Shown here: in pieces, positions 26,407 to 35,048 of the stretch | How the letters are laid out: each line of letters starts with the position of its first letter | Position numbering within the stretch: the stretch's first letter is position 1 | Origin: Rhodoferax_B ferrireducens_A | Lineage (GTDB): Bacteria; Pseudomonadota; Gammaproteobacteria; Burkholderiales; Burkholderiaceae_C | DNA: 64,000 nt | Direction of reading: 5' to 3' | NCBI RefSeq assembly: GCF_031458075.1 | Contig: NZ_JAVDXT010000001.1 | Span: forward strand, 310,001 to 374,000 | Notes under the pieces: model-generated | Database searches by the model: none | What the model saw: the letters and a program-made list of their open reading frames with translations, nothing else | Told to the model about the DNA's origin: nothing | Translations under genes and position numbers: made by a program

Positions 26407-27809
26407 GGCGTGTCTCCTGTCGATACGGTCCAGCCGCCGCCCACGGCTTTGTACAAGGCGATGCCGTACAGAAGCTGGTCGCGCTGCACGGTGATGAGGC
26501 TTTGCTCGGCGGCAATCGCGTTGCGCCGGGCCAGTTCCAGGTTCAGCAGGCTGTCGCCACCGGCGCGCCAGTGGGCTTCTACCGCGTTGGCATAGCTGCG
26601 GTAACCGGCGGCGCTGCGCTGCACATCGGCGCTGCGGCGCTCGGCGCTGTCTTGCCGCACCAGGCTTTGCTCGACTTCTTGCACCGCGCTGCGCACGGCC
26701 TGCTGGTAGCTGGCCAGCGCCAGGTCGTAGGCGGCCTGCGCGCTGTCCACCGCGGCGCGCTTGGCGCCACCGTTGAGCAGCGGTAGCGACAGGCTGGGGC
26801 CGAACGACCAGGGCGTGGTGTTGACACCGGCGCTGCGGCTGCCGGACAGCGAGCCGGACAGCGACAGGCGCGGATAGCGGTCGGCCTCGGCCACGCCGAT
26901 CTGGGCGCTGGCGGCGGCCAGTGCGCGCTCGGTGGACACCAGGTCGGGCCGCTGGCTGAGCAGATCGACCGGCATGGTGTTGACCAGGAAGCCGGTAGGC
27001 GCCGGCAATTGCGCAGGCTGGCTGTCCAGCTGCTGGCGCAGCGCGGGCTCGGCCAGGCCGGTGAGTGCTACCAGGGCTTTGACGGTGATATCGCACTCGG
27101 CTTGCTGGGAGATGGCGGTGGCCGATGCGCTGGCGGCGCTGGCATCGGCCAGGGCTGCATCGGCGCGTGCCGTCATGCCGGCCTGCAGCGAGCGGCGCGT
27201 GACGTCGGCCGTGGTCTGGCTGGAGCGGGCGTCGGCCTGGCTGGCCTGCAGGGTCAGCTGGCAGGCGCGGTAGGTCACATAGTCGGTGGCCACCTCGGCG
27301 GCCAGCGAAACGCGCGCATCGTGCCAGTCGGCCTGGCGGGCCTGCAGCGTGGCGTCGGCCGACTCGGCAGCACGGCGCACGCTGCCGAACAGGTCGATCT
27401 CCCAGCTCGCATCCAGCCCGCCGGTGGTGGTGGTTTGGGCACTGCCCAGGGTGTTGTTGCGGCTGGCCGATGCCGAGCCGCTCAGCGTGGGCTGGCCGGA
27501 GGCACGCGCAGTGGTGACGCTGGCCCGGGCCGAGGCGATGTTGGCGCTGGCTTTTTGCAGCGACGGATTGCTGGCTTCGGCGGCCTGCAGTAGGCGTGTC
27601 AGCGCGGGATCGTTGAAGCGGTCCCACCAGGCCAGCAACCGCTGGGTGTCGCCCGCATGCGGCAGGGCGGCCTGCCATTGGCTGGGTAGGGACAGTTGCT
27701 CGGAGGCCGGCGCCCGGTAGCTGGGGCCGACGGCGGCGCAGCCCGACAGTGCCGCGCAGAGCAGCAGCACCAGGCCGGAGCGACCGGAAAAAAGAGGGGG
27801 GGATGGCAT
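26403..27809 (-). CDS. Outer-membrane efflux lipoprotein, NodT family
   Basis: 468 residues from ATG 27809. A lipoprotein signal peptide ends in LSGC (lipidated Cys about residue 23), followed by two OEP repeats of TolC-like coiled coil (ASANIASARASVTTARA; FLVNTMPVDLLSQRPDLVSTERAL). It forms the outer-membrane duct of the pump. It is the first gene of the operon, giving the order channel, adaptor, transporter. An in-frame ATG at 27878 would put 23 residues before the signal peptide and is less likely. Confidence 0.92.
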   Translation of the reverse strand: MPSPPLFSGRSGLVLLLCAALSGCAAVGPSYRAPASEQLSLPSQWQAALPHAGDTQRLLAWWDRFNDPALTRLLQAAEASNPSLQKASANIASARASVTTARASGQPTLSGSASASRNNTLGSAQTTTTGGLDASWEIDLFGSVRRAAESADATLQARQADWHDARVSLAAEVATDYVTYRACQLTLQASQADARSSQTTADVTRRSLQAGMTARADAALADASAASASATAISQQAECDITVKALVALTGLAEPALRQQLDSQPAQLPAPTGFLVNTMPVDLLSQRPDLVSTERALAAASAQIGVAEADRYPRLSLSGSLSGSRSAGVNTTPWSFGPSLSLPLLNGGAKRAAVDSAQAAYDLALASYQQAVRSAVQEVEQSLVRQDSAERRSADVQRSAAGYRSYANAVEAHWRAGGDSLLNLELARRNAIAAEQSLITVQRDQLLYGIALYKAVGGGWTVSTGDTP

Positions 27810-27904
27810 GGACGTTCGGGGCGGCTGGGCTGGGTGCCGCGATGTAAAACCCGATGGTAGGTGGCGAGTGTCAATCATTTGTGTCCACTCGGTTGCTTAG
27901 TGAA

Positions 27905-27959
27905 TACACTGCCTGGCGCAGGCAGATAGTGCGCAGGCAGCTATTATTTAAATAGCAAT
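27905..27959 (+). repeat. Two-hairpin intergenic element, copy D
   Basis: Forward copy. Stem 2 is perfect (GCTATT, loop ATTTA, AATAGC). Stem 1 is reduced to GGCGC...GCGCA. The right end touches the stop codon of the minus-strand mipA gene (27959-27961). Confidence 0.8.
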
Positions 27960-28768
27960 CAGAAGCGGTAGTTGGCAAACACGCCAAAGCTGTTTTGCGA
28001 CTTCTTTTCGGTGATCGGGCTGTCGGCCGCGTCGCCGCGCAGGCTGCTGGCGGTGAAGCGCGCGCCCAGGCCCCACTGCGACGTCAGCTGGTAGCTGGCG
28101 CCGATGTTGAAGCTCAGCGCGTTGATGCCCGACTTGGCTGTGTAGCCCGGCAGGCCCGAGCGGGTGCTCTGCGCGGCGTCCACGCCGAAGAAGGTCTGCG
28201 TGTATTTGCTGTCGGCCCAGGTCAGGCCGGGGCCGGCGGTCAGCTGCAACCGGTCCATCGGGCTGTACCGGGCCTCCAGGTCGATGGAGACGCGTGTGCC
28301 CTGGTCTTTGCCGCCCAGGTCGGTGACCACATTGCCGCCCAGCTTCCACCAGCTGTCGCTGTAGCTGGCGAACACCGAGCCCAGCGCGGTGGCGTCGATG
28401 TCGCCCATGCCTTGCAGGCGCGCCGAGTCGGATTCCTTGCGCGGTTTGTCCAGGTTCAGCCCCAGGCCAACGCCGACGCGCCAGCGCGGGTCCTGCACCA
28501 GGAAGGCGCCCACACCCGCCGGCACGCCCGCACCGGGCAGGCCGCCGATGAAGTAGCGGCCGTAGTTGGCGCTGAGCATGGGCAGCAGCGAGGTTTTGTT
28601 GTCAGCGCTACCCGGGTATTTGGGCTGGGTCATCAGGCCCAGGCCGGCGCTGAACTTCCAGCTGTCGCTGGCTTCCTGCGCCAGTGCGCCCTGGCCCATG
28701 AAGGCGCTGGCGCAGAGGGTGGCGAGGGCGATCCAATGGGCCTGGCGGTGCAGAGGGAAGGTCGGCAT
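27959..28768 (-). CDS. MipA/OmpV family outer-membrane protein
   Basis: 269 residues. A Sec signal peptide (cleavage near GALAQEA, about residue 31) precedes a beta-barrel with alternating strands and a C-terminal aromatic residue (GVFANYRF), as outer-membrane proteins need for Bam recognition. Family traits include KYPGSADNKTSLLPML and YFIGGLPGAGV. MipA binds murein synthases and hydrolases in E. coli; other members respond to antibiotics or osmotic stress. It lies 13 bp after a sensor kinase gene, so it is cotranscribed with its probable regulators. Confidence 0.88.
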   Translation of the reverse strand: MPTFPLHRQAHWIALATLCASAFMGQGALAQEASDSWKFSAGLGLMTQPKYPGSADNKTSLLPMLSANYGRYFIGGLPGAGVPAGVGAFLVQDPRWRVGVGLGLNLDKPRKESDSARLQGMGDIDATALGSVFASYSDSWWKLGGNVVTDLGGKDQGTRVSIDLEARYSPMDRLQLTAGPGLTWADSKYTQTFFGVDAAQSTRSGLPGYTAKSGINALSFNIGASYQLTSQWGLGARFTASSLRGDAADSPITEKKSQNSFGVFANYRF

Positions 28769-28781
28769 GGTGCATGTCCTT

Positions 28782-30200
28782 TCAAGAGTGAATCGGTGGA
28801 GGGGTTTGGACGCTCAGGCGGAACAGCGCGCCCACTTCGGTGTCGCCAAGGCTGAGGCGCCAGCCATGGGCCAGGGCGATTTCCTGGCAGATCGGCAGGC
28901 CCAGGCCGGCGCCCTGTGGCGTGGTATGTGCGCCGGTGGTGCTGCCGGTGCTGGGGCGACCCGGGCCGCGCCAGAAGCGCTCGAACACATGGGGCCGGTG
29001 TTCGGCGGCGATGCCATGGCCTTCGTCGCGCACGCTCAGGCCGAGCGCATGCACCGCCAGGGTCACCACGCCACCGGCCTCGGAGTGCTGGATGGCGTTC
29101 TCCAGCAGGTTCTTCAGCAGGGTGAACAGCGCGCTCTTGTCGCCGGGCCAGTGCACGGCCTCGGCGGGCAGCTGCAGGTCCAGCTGCACCGCATGGCGGT
29201 CGGCCAGGCGCGTCAGAAAGCCCACGGCTTCCACCGCCACTTCGACGACCGGAATCGAGCCAATCTTGTAGTTATGGGCTTCGCTGGCTTCGGCCAGGTG
29301 TAGCAGCTGGTGCACCTGGCGGGCCATCACGTCGATGTCCATCAGCAGGGATTCGCGGTCGGCCGTGCCGTCCAGTTCGATCTGGCCGCGCATCAGGGTC
29401 AGCGGGGTTTTCAGCTCATGGGCGGCCGCGCCCAGGAACTGCTGCTGCACCCGGAAACCCTGTTCCAGCCGCTGCAGCGCCTGGTTGAAGGCGTGGATCA
29501 AAGGCACCAGCTCGGTGGGCACGTTGTCTATCGGCAAGCGGGCCGACAGATTGCGCGGATCGATGTGGGCCGCCGCCTCGGAGGTTTCGCGCAGCGGGCG
29601 CAACAGGCTTTTCAGTGCCAGTAGCATCAGTCCGATCAGCACCGGGATCGACACCAGCAGCGTCACCACCAGGCTGCCGCCCACCGGTTTGCGGGCCGCC
29701 AACTGGGCCAGCGCGAGAATGCGTTCGCTGGCGACGGCCTGCAGGTAGTAGAGATGGCCGGACGGTGTGTCGGCCACTGGTACCGTGGCCAGTTGCACGG
29801 CCGCGTCATGCACCTGCAGATCGACTACGCCGACCACGGGCAGGCGGTGGAAGTCCACCGGCAGCAGCTGTTCGTGGGGATAGACGCGCAGCACGACCTG
29901 GCCTTGCGCGTCCACCACGCGGAACTCGATATCGCGCGGAAACGCGTTGTACAGCCACTGCAGTTCAGGCGGCTGCTCGATGCCGCGGGGCGTGCCGTCA
30001 GGATGGCGCTGCAGATGGTCGGCTGTCTTGGCGGCGATGTCCTGCAGCATGCGGTGGCGGGAGACCCCTTCGTCCTGCGATACGAAGATCAGCACGAACA
30101 AGCCGCTGAGCACCGCGGCAACGATCAGCACGCCCACCGCATAGGCGGCCAGCAGGCGCCCGCGCAGGCTGCGGAACCATTTACACCTCGACCAGCGCAT
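28782..30200 (-). CDS. Sensor histidine kinase of the mipA operon
   Basis: About 472 residues. Membrane helix 1 (AVGVLIVAAVLSGLFVLIFV, 21-40), a periplasmic sensor region (41-175), helix 2 (LVVTLLVSIPVLIGLMLL), HAMP, the phospho-acceptor H261 in AAAHELKTPL and an ATPase domain (NLLENAIQHS; VRDEGHGI; GAGLGLPIC). There is no ATG in this frame after the regulator stop, so translation must begin inside the regulator gene at ATG 30200 or 30206, giving a 20-26 bp overlap. It probably responds to an envelope signal and activates the adjacent response regulator. Confidence 0.88.
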   Translation of the reverse strand: MRWSRCKWFRSLRGRLLAAYAVGVLIVAAVLSGLFVLIFVSQDEGVSRHRMLQDIAAKTADHLQRHPDGTPRGIEQPPELQWLYNAFPRDIEFRVVDAQGQVVLRVYPHEQLLPVDFHRLPVVGVVDLQVHDAAVQLATVPVADTPSGHLYYLQAVASERILALAQLAARKPVGGSLVVTLLVSIPVLIGLMLLALKSLLRPLRETSEAAAHIDPRNLSARLPIDNVPTELVPLIHAFNQALQRLEQGFRVQQQFLGAAAHELKTPLTLMRGQIELDGTADRESLLMDIDVMARQVHQLLHLAEASEAHNYKIGSIPVVEVAVEAVGFLTRLADRHAVQLDLQLPAEAVHWPGDKSALFTLLKNLLENAIQHSEAGGVVTLAVHALGLSVRDEGHGIAAEHRPHVFERFWRGPGRPSTGSTTGAHTTPQGAGLGLPICQEIALAHGWRLSLGDTEVGALFRLSVQTPPPIHS

Positions 30201-30855
30201 AGCCATGGCCCCGCGTGTTGAGTATGCGCACCGTCGAACCGATGGCCAGCAGCTTGCGGCGCAGCCGGTGCAAGGCCACGTCCAGCGCGTTCGGGGTGAC
30301 GGCTTCGGCCAGGCCCCAGGCAGCCAGCTCCAGACTGCTGCGGCGCACGGTCTTGCCGCCGGCGCGCAGCAGGACCAGCATGATCTGCATCTCGGCCGGC
30401 GCCAGGGTGACGACCTCTTGGCCGCAGACCAGCATGCCGCCGTCGGGCCGCACCTGGATGTCGCCGAAGCCGTGCACTGCATCCAGCCGCTGGGCCGGGC
30501 GGCGCGTCAGCGCGCGCACCCGGGCCACCAGCTCTTCCATGGCAAAGGGTTTGGTCAGGTAGTCGTCGGCGCCCGATTCCAGGCCATCGACCCGGTCGTG
30601 CAGCGCGTCGCGCGCCGTCAGCATCAGGCAGGGAATCGGCTGCTTGGCCTGGCGCAGGCGCCGCACCAGGTCGATGCCGTCGCCATCGGGCAGGCCGCGG
30701 TCGATCACTGCCGCCTCGTAGTCGCCGTCGCGCAGGGCCGGCCAGGCGGCGTCGATGCGCGGAAACGCGTCCACCAGAATGCCCACCTGGGCCAGCGCCT
30801 TGCAGACCAGCAGGGCCAGGCGTTCATGGTCTTCAACGAGTGCGATGCGGCCCAT
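30181..30855 (-). CDS. OmpR-family response regulator of the mipA operon
   Basis: 224 residues from MGRIALVEDH. The receiver domain has acidic residues E8/D9, phospho-acceptor D52 (AVIDRGLPD), T in LMLTARD and K in LTKPF. The C-terminal winged helix (about 125-224) ends in the typical RGHGYALVEV. It is the first gene of the order regulator, kinase, mipA. Start 30855 is preferred over the ATG five codons upstream because the receiver fold begins immediately. Confidence 0.92.
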   Translation of the reverse strand: MGRIALVEDHERLALLVCKALAQVGILVDAFPRIDAAWPALRDGDYEAAVIDRGLPDGDGIDLVRRLRQAKQPIPCLMLTARDALHDRVDGLESGADDYLTKPFAMEELVARVRALTRRPAQRLDAVHGFGDIQVRPDGGMLVCGQEVVTLAPAEMQIMLVLLRAGGKTVRRSSLELAAWGLAEAVTPNALDVALHRLRRKLLAIGSTVRILNTRGHGYALVEV

Positions 30856-30983
30856 GGTGTCAGGCCGCAAAGCGGGGTATGGGGTGGACGGGGCTGTGCA
30901 TGCCGGTCATTGTGCGTACACCTCTCTTACTGCCGACTTTCCGGGCGAAAGTTTGTGGCAACGGGCGCCGTCGGATGGCGGGA

Positions 30984-31050
30984 TATACAAGCCTTTTAGG
31001 GCTCTGGCGCTTATAAGTTCTGCGCTAGCTGCTACTTATTCAATAGCAAT
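30984..31050 (+). repeat. Two-hairpin intergenic element, copy E
   Basis: Forward copy with GGGCTCTGGCGC, TGCGCTAGCTGCT and GCTACTTATTCAATAGC. It lies in the gap upstream of the response regulator and ends 8 nt from the stop codon of the minus-strand thioredoxin gene (31058-31060). Confidence 0.8.
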
Positions 31051-31057
31051 TGCTGTG

Positions 31058-31378
31058 CTACTTGCTTTTCAAGGCCTGCAGCGCCTGCGCAATCGGCTGG
31101 GCCGCCATGGGCCGCACCAGCCGCTGCACTTCGCGGCCGTCCTGCAAGAACACCAGGGTCGGCCAGAGTTTGATGCCGAAGGATCGTCCCAGCGGGCGGC
31201 CGCGGCCGTCGGCAATCTTCAGGTGCCGCACATCGGGCCGCAGGGCCAGCGCCTGTTCGATGGCCGGGCGGGCGGCGCTGCAGATGCCGCAGTAGGCGTC
31301 GCCAAACTCCAGCACCATCGCGCCTGTGGCGCTGTCGATGTCAGTGCGGGGTGGCTCGGCGCCGTATTCCTTAGCCAT
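31058..31378 (-). CDS. Thioredoxin-family protein
   Basis: 106 residues with the redox motif CGIC (C30/C33) in FGDAYCGICSAARP and the cis-proline loop IKLWPTLVFL. The CGIC dipeptide differs from the CGPC of thioredoxin 1, and no signal peptide is present, so it is a cytoplasmic thioredoxin-like protein of unknown partner. It lies 64 bp downstream of the DeoR-type regulator on the same strand and may share its transcript. Confidence 0.85.
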   Translation of the reverse strand: MAKEYGAEPPRTDIDSATGAMVLEFGDAYCGICSAARPAIEQALALRPDVRHLKIADGRGRPLGRSFGIKLWPTLVFLQDGREVQRLVRPMAAQPIAQALQALKSK

Positions 31379-31442
31379 GGTGGTTCTTTCTGGAGGGCAG
31401 GCACATCAGCCGGGTGGGCACATAGTAAGCCTGCGCGCTGTA

Positions 31443-32219
31443 TCAGGCCAGCACCACGCTGCAGCCGGCGTCTTGCAAGGCGGTCAGTGCCGCCAGCTTG
31501 CGCGCGCGTTTGTCGGTGATGAGCTGGTAGATGCCGCCCACCGGGCAAAAACCCACGCGGCTGCGCTGGCCGATCTTGCTGTGGTCGGCCAGGATGACGG
31601 TGTGCCCCGCCTGGCCGGCCATGGCGCGGGCGACCTCGGCTTCGCCGGTTTCGTAGTTGCTGGCGCCGTGGTCGGCGGCGATGGCTACCGGCGACAGCAT
31701 CGCCCAGTCGACGCGCCAGCGCAGGATTTCTGCCACCGTGCTGGCGCCGTAGTTGGCGGCGATGCTGGCGGTGGGCGTGCCGCCCAGCACATGCACGCTG
31801 TGGCGCTGCTGTCCCTGGCTGTCGGGCACGCTGAGCTTCAGCGCCACGTCGAAGGAATTGGTGATGACCGTCAGCCCGCGCAGCGAGGCCAGCTCTTCGG
31901 CCAGCAGCGACACCGTGCTGCCCGCGTCAATGAACACCGCCTGGCCGGGCAGCAGCAGCTGGGCGGCGACGCGGGCGATGGCGCGCTTTTCTTCGCGCTG
32001 GGCTTTGGCGCGCTCTTTCAGTGGTGCCTCGGGTTCGGGGTCTGTGCGCGCCACGCCACCGTAGATGCGGCGCAGTTCGCCCAGCGATTCCAGCGCCGCC
32101 ACATCGCGGCGCACGGTCTCGCGGGATACCGCCAGGTCGGTGGCGATGCGTTCGGTGGTGACCTGCTGAAAGTTGCTCAGCAGGGCGCGTATGCGCTGGT
32201 AGCGTTGGTCTGGAAGCAT
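31443..32219 (-). CDS. DeoR/GlpR-family transcriptional regulator
   Basis: 258 residues. The N-terminal DeoR helix-turn-helix is RYQRIRALLSNFQQV...VSRETVRRDVAALE (residues 5-45), followed by the sugar-isomerase-like sensor domain with FIDAGSTVSLLAEEL, VITNSFDVA, VHVLGGT and VILADHSKIG. DeoR-type repressors bind phosphorylated metabolites; the glycerol 3-phosphate repressor GlpR belongs here. It lies just downstream of the phospholipase C gene on the same strand, so a role in using phospholipid-derived metabolites is possible but unproven. Confidence 0.88.
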   Translation of the reverse strand: MLPDQRYQRIRALLSNFQQVTTERIATDLAVSRETVRRDVAALESLGELRRIYGGVARTDPEPEAPLKERAKAQREEKRAIARVAAQLLLPGQAVFIDAGSTVSLLAEELASLRGLTVITNSFDVALKLSVPDSQGQQRHSVHVLGGTPTASIAANYGASTVAEILRWRVDWAMLSPVAIAADHGASNYETGEAEVARAMAGQAGHTVILADHSKIGQRSRVGFCPVGGIYQLITDKRARKLAALTALQDAGCSVVLA

Positions 32220-32252
32220 GGCAAAGCGTGGAGGGTCATGTCAAAAACAGAG

Positions 32253-32297
32253 CTCTGCAAACAGAGGAATGGCCAGCCGCGTGCCGGCTGGCCATTC
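32253..32297 (-). terminator. Tandem-hairpin terminator after phospholipase C
   Basis: Read on the minus strand, a strong stem (GAATGGCCAGCC, 32286-32297, with GGCTGGCCATTC, 32267-32278) is followed by a small hairpin (CTCTG-TTTG-CAGAG, 32253-32266) and then a TTTTT run. It lies between the phospholipase stop (32320) and the DeoR gene start (32219) and probably ends the phospholipase transcript. Confidence 0.6.
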
Positions 32298-32319
32298 TAG
32301 GACGCTGCGTTCCAGCAGG

Positions 32320-34512
32320 TCAGAGGGCGATCACCAACTGGTCCGCCTGCGCCGCACCGAACATCGCCGGGTCGCTGATCGAGTGCTTGCCGGTTTCCAG
32401 GCGCCCGGCAAAGCGGCGGGTATAGCCTTTCAGCGCGGGCACGGTGACCGTGAAGTCATACCAGTAGCCGCTGCTCTTCAGCGCCCAGCTCAGTGCGCCT
32501 TCGCCGCCCGCCGCCACCGACTGCGTCTGGGCTGCGTTGCCCACATAGGCGTTGGCCACCACGCTGAAGCTGCAGGCCGCCGCGCCGGTGTTGTGCAGCT
32601 TGAGCATCAGGTCGCCATTGGCGATGTCGTAGCAGACCTGTACTTCGGGATTCGGCTGGCCGGCCGCGGCCAAGGTCTTGGCGTTGCCGGTGAAGTGGCG
32701 GTGGAAGCCATTCGGGCCCAGCACCCACAGGTCATAGGCGCCGTTGTCATCGGCCAGCGACCAGCTGTTGCTGAGCTGCTTGCCGGCTTCGACGGTGTAG
32801 CGTTTGGGCAGGCCGTCCAGGTGCAGGCGGTCGTACACATGGAACACCGCTGCGGCCTGGCCGGTGTTGCCAAAGCTGAGCTTGAGCTGCTGGGTGCCGG
32901 GTACGCAGACGGCGGTCACATGCAGTTCGTAGGGCAGTGCGCGCGAGGGGCGGGTGCCTTGCTCCTGCACCGGCATGGCGGTGGTGCCGGGCAGGGCCGG
33001 CGTGGTTCTGCCGGGCAGGGCAGCCGCCCGATCGGCCGCAGCCAGGGTCGAGGGCAGGTTGCTGAAGAAGGCCGTGTTGTTCGGGTCGGCAAAGTTGAAG
33101 GCACTGGTCAGGTCGCCGCAGACGGCCCGGCGCCAGGCCGAGATGTTGGGCTCGGCCACGCCAAAGCGGGCTTCCATGAAGCGGATCACCGAGGTGTGGT
33201 CGAACACCTGCGAATCCACCCAGCCGCCCTTGCTCCAGGGCGACAGCACATACATGGGCACGCGCGGGCCCAGGCCGTAGGGCCGGTGCTTCCACTGCTG
33301 CTGGCTGGGGGTGTCGTCGTAGCTCTGGATGTTGTTGTGGTGTTCGCCCACCAGGCTGACGGTGGAGTCGCCGGCCAGCACGGCGCTGGCGGGGTCGGCG
33401 TTCCAGGTTTCATACGAGGGCGCGGCCGGTGGCGGCATGTGGTCGAAGAAGCCGTCGTTCTCATCGAAGTTGATGAACAGCACGGTCTTGCTCCACACGT
33501 CGGGATTCGCGGTCAGTGCATCCAGCACGCGGGCGGTGTAGTCGGCACCTTGTGCGGGGCTGGACGGGCCGGGGTGTTCGGAGTCGGCGGCGGGGGCGAC
33601 GATCCAGCTGATCTGCGGCAGGGTGCCGTTCAGCACGTCTTGTTTGAGCAAGTCCAGCTTGCGGGTGCTGATGCCGCGCTGGCGCAGCGCCTCCGAGTAA
33701 CCCGGCGTCTGGTTCCAGGCGGTGCGGAACACCTGGAAGCCGGCCAGCGAGTTGTCGGTGAAGTTGTCGTCCATGTCCTCGTACACCTGCCAGCTGATGC
33801 CGGCAGACTGCAGGCGCTCGGGGTAGGTGGTCCAGCTGTAGCCGCCGTCGCCTTCGTCCGCATCGAACCAGTCGTACACATTGGAGATGGCCGGGCCGTT
33901 GCCCAGCTTCAGCGGGTCGTTGGTGCCGGTCCACAGGAACAGGCGATTCGTGTTGGTGCCGGTCTGGCTGGCGCAGTGGTAGGCGTCGCAGAGGGTGAAG
34001 GCGTTGGCCATCGCGTACTGGAACGGGATGTCGGTCTTGTCGAAGTAGCCCATCGAATGGTTGCGCTTGGCAGCGGTCCACTGGCCCATGCGGCCCAGGT
34101 CCCAGGCCTGCTGCGCATCGGACCAGCTGTGCGGTGTGCCCTCGACGCGCATGTACTCGAAGTTCTGCGTGGTGTTGAGGTGGAACGGTGCAATCCACGC
34201 GGGGCTGGCGCCGGGCGTGGCATTCGGCTGGAACCAGACGGTCTTGCCGCTGACGCCGTTGCGCGTGGCCACCGGAATAGGGAAGCGGTCGGCAAAGCCG
34301 CGCACGCCGTTCAGGCTGCCGAAGTAGTGGTCAAACGAGCGGTTTTCCTGCGTCAGCACCACGATGTGCTCTACGTCCCGGATGGTGCCGGTGGCATTGT
34401 TGGCCTGGATCGCCAGGGCCTTCTGGATGGCGGGCGGGAACATGGCGAGTGCGGCGCTGGAGCCTGCAGCGGTGGCGGCGGTGCGCAGGAAGTTACGGCG
34501 ATTGAGTGTCAT
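32320..34512 (-). CDS. Secreted phospholipase C (phosphocholine-specific type)
   Basis: 730 residues, the usual length of PlcN/PlcH-type enzymes. A Tat signal (NRRNFLRTAATAAG, twin arginine 5-6) is followed by the phosphoesterase domain with VVLTQENRSFDHYFGS (about 51-67), INFDENDGFFDHMPPP and the HTSVIRFMEARFGV segment. Two C-terminal DUF756-type beta domains follow (from about residue 510). It cleaves phosphatidylcholine or similar lipids outside the cytoplasm, yielding diacylglycerol and phosphocholine. It is preceded by a small lipoprotein gene 36 bp upstream. Such genes are often induced by phosphate limitation; no Pho box was identified. Confidence 0.93.
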   Translation of the reverse strand: MTLNRRNFLRTAATAAGSSAALAMFPPAIQKALAIQANNATGTIRDVEHIVVLTQENRSFDHYFGSLNGVRGFADRFPIPVATRNGVSGKTVWFQPNATPGASPAWIAPFHLNTTQNFEYMRVEGTPHSWSDAQQAWDLGRMGQWTAAKRNHSMGYFDKTDIPFQYAMANAFTLCDAYHCASQTGTNTNRLFLWTGTNDPLKLGNGPAISNVYDWFDADEGDGGYSWTTYPERLQSAGISWQVYEDMDDNFTDNSLAGFQVFRTAWNQTPGYSEALRQRGISTRKLDLLKQDVLNGTLPQISWIVAPAADSEHPGPSSPAQGADYTARVLDALTANPDVWSKTVLFINFDENDGFFDHMPPPAAPSYETWNADPASAVLAGDSTVSLVGEHHNNIQSYDDTPSQQQWKHRPYGLGPRVPMYVLSPWSKGGWVDSQVFDHTSVIRFMEARFGVAEPNISAWRRAVCGDLTSAFNFADPNNTAFFSNLPSTLAAADRAAALPGRTTPALPGTTAMPVQEQGTRPSRALPYELHVTAVCVPGTQQLKLSFGNTGQAAAVFHVYDRLHLDGLPKRYTVEAGKQLSNSWSLADDNGAYDLWVLGPNGFHRHFTGNAKTLAAAGQPNPEVQVCYDIANGDLMLKLHNTGAAACSFSVVANAYVGNAAQTQSVAAGGEGALSWALKSSGYWYDFTVTVPALKGYTRRFAGRLETGKHSISDPAMFGAAQADQLVIAL

Positions 34513-34548
34513 GGTGTGTGGGAATGTGTTTGTTTGTGGAAATGCCGA

Positions 34549-34749
34549 TCAACGGGCGCAGCGCACGTCGCGGGCCTTGCCGTCGGAGCCGTTGTTGTCG
34601 CCGCCGCCGCAGCCGCTCAGCGCCAGGCATACCGCCAGGCCGCCGGCAAGGACTTGGCCCCAGCGCAGCAGACGGGAAGCGCGAGGGCGTGTGGAAAGAG
34701 GCTGCGCCGCGGTAGAGCGGCTGTGCCGGGGGGATTGGCTTGCGTGCAT
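34549..34749 (-). CDS. Small lipoprotein upstream of phospholipase C
   Basis: 66 residues from ATG 34749 (an alternative ATG lies at 34773). After a basic N-terminus comes a hydrophobic stretch (VLAGGLAVCLALSGC) ending in a lipobox, so Cys near residue 42 should be lipidated. The mature part is only about 25 residues (GGGDNNGSDGKARDVRCAR). No known family. The gene is 36 bp upstream of the phospholipase gene and could be a secretion or activity partner, or a truncated longer lipoprotein. Confidence 0.55.
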   Translation of the reverse strand: MHASQSPRHSRSTAAQPLSTRPRASRLLRWGQVLAGGLAVCLALSGCGGGDNNGSDGKARDVRCAR

Positions 34750-34917
34750 GGTGGGTTCCAAGGTGGAGGTCAAAAAATGGCCTGACCCAGGCGCAGCGAC
34801 GTGGCGTAAAGCACGGCTTGGATGGCATCCGCTGCCCGGTCAGGTCAGTCGATGCTATGTGTTCAAAGTTACGTTTGTGTGACTTTGTGGTTCTTGTTTG
34901 GGTTTGGGTGTGGACGT

Positions 34918-34958
34918 AAAAAATCCCTTGCCACGGATGCCATGGCAAGGGATTTTTT
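34918..34958. terminator. Strong bidirectional intrinsic terminator
   Basis: AAAAAATCCCTTGCCA (34918-34933) pairs perfectly over 16 bp with TGGCAAGGGATTTTTT (34943-34958) around a 9-nt loop, with T-runs in both orientations. On the minus strand it ends the ABC transporter/phosphoesterase operon, whose last stop is at 35049. Confidence 0.9.
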
Positions 34959-34980
34959 ACGGGCTGGTGCTGGGTGGATT

Positions 34981-35043
34981 TATACAAAACAGGCCGCTGG
35001 CGCAGGTACTCATTGCGCTAGAAGCTATGTTTTCAATAGCAAG
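34981..35043 (+). repeat. Two-hairpin intergenic element, copy F
   Basis: Forward copy with GGCCGCTGGCGCA, TGCGCTAGAAGCT and GCTATGTTTTCAATAGC. It lies between the terminator and the stop codon of the phosphoesterase gene (35049-35051), 5 nt away, and so would be transcribed as part of that mRNA's 3' end. Confidence 0.8.
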
Positions 35044-35048
35044 TGGTT

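Noticed and set aside
26407..27678. Upstream extension of the adaptor frame over the outer-membrane efflux gene
   Set aside because: The extension is out of phase with the real NodT-family gene, is Arg/Ala/Pro-rich and has no domain. The adaptor starts at 26406 with a proper membrane anchor.
34790..34917. Pho box upstream of the phospholipase genes
   Set aside because: The region contains T/G-rich tracts (for example GTTTGTGTGACTTTGTGG), but no convincing pair of CTGTCAT-like direct repeats.
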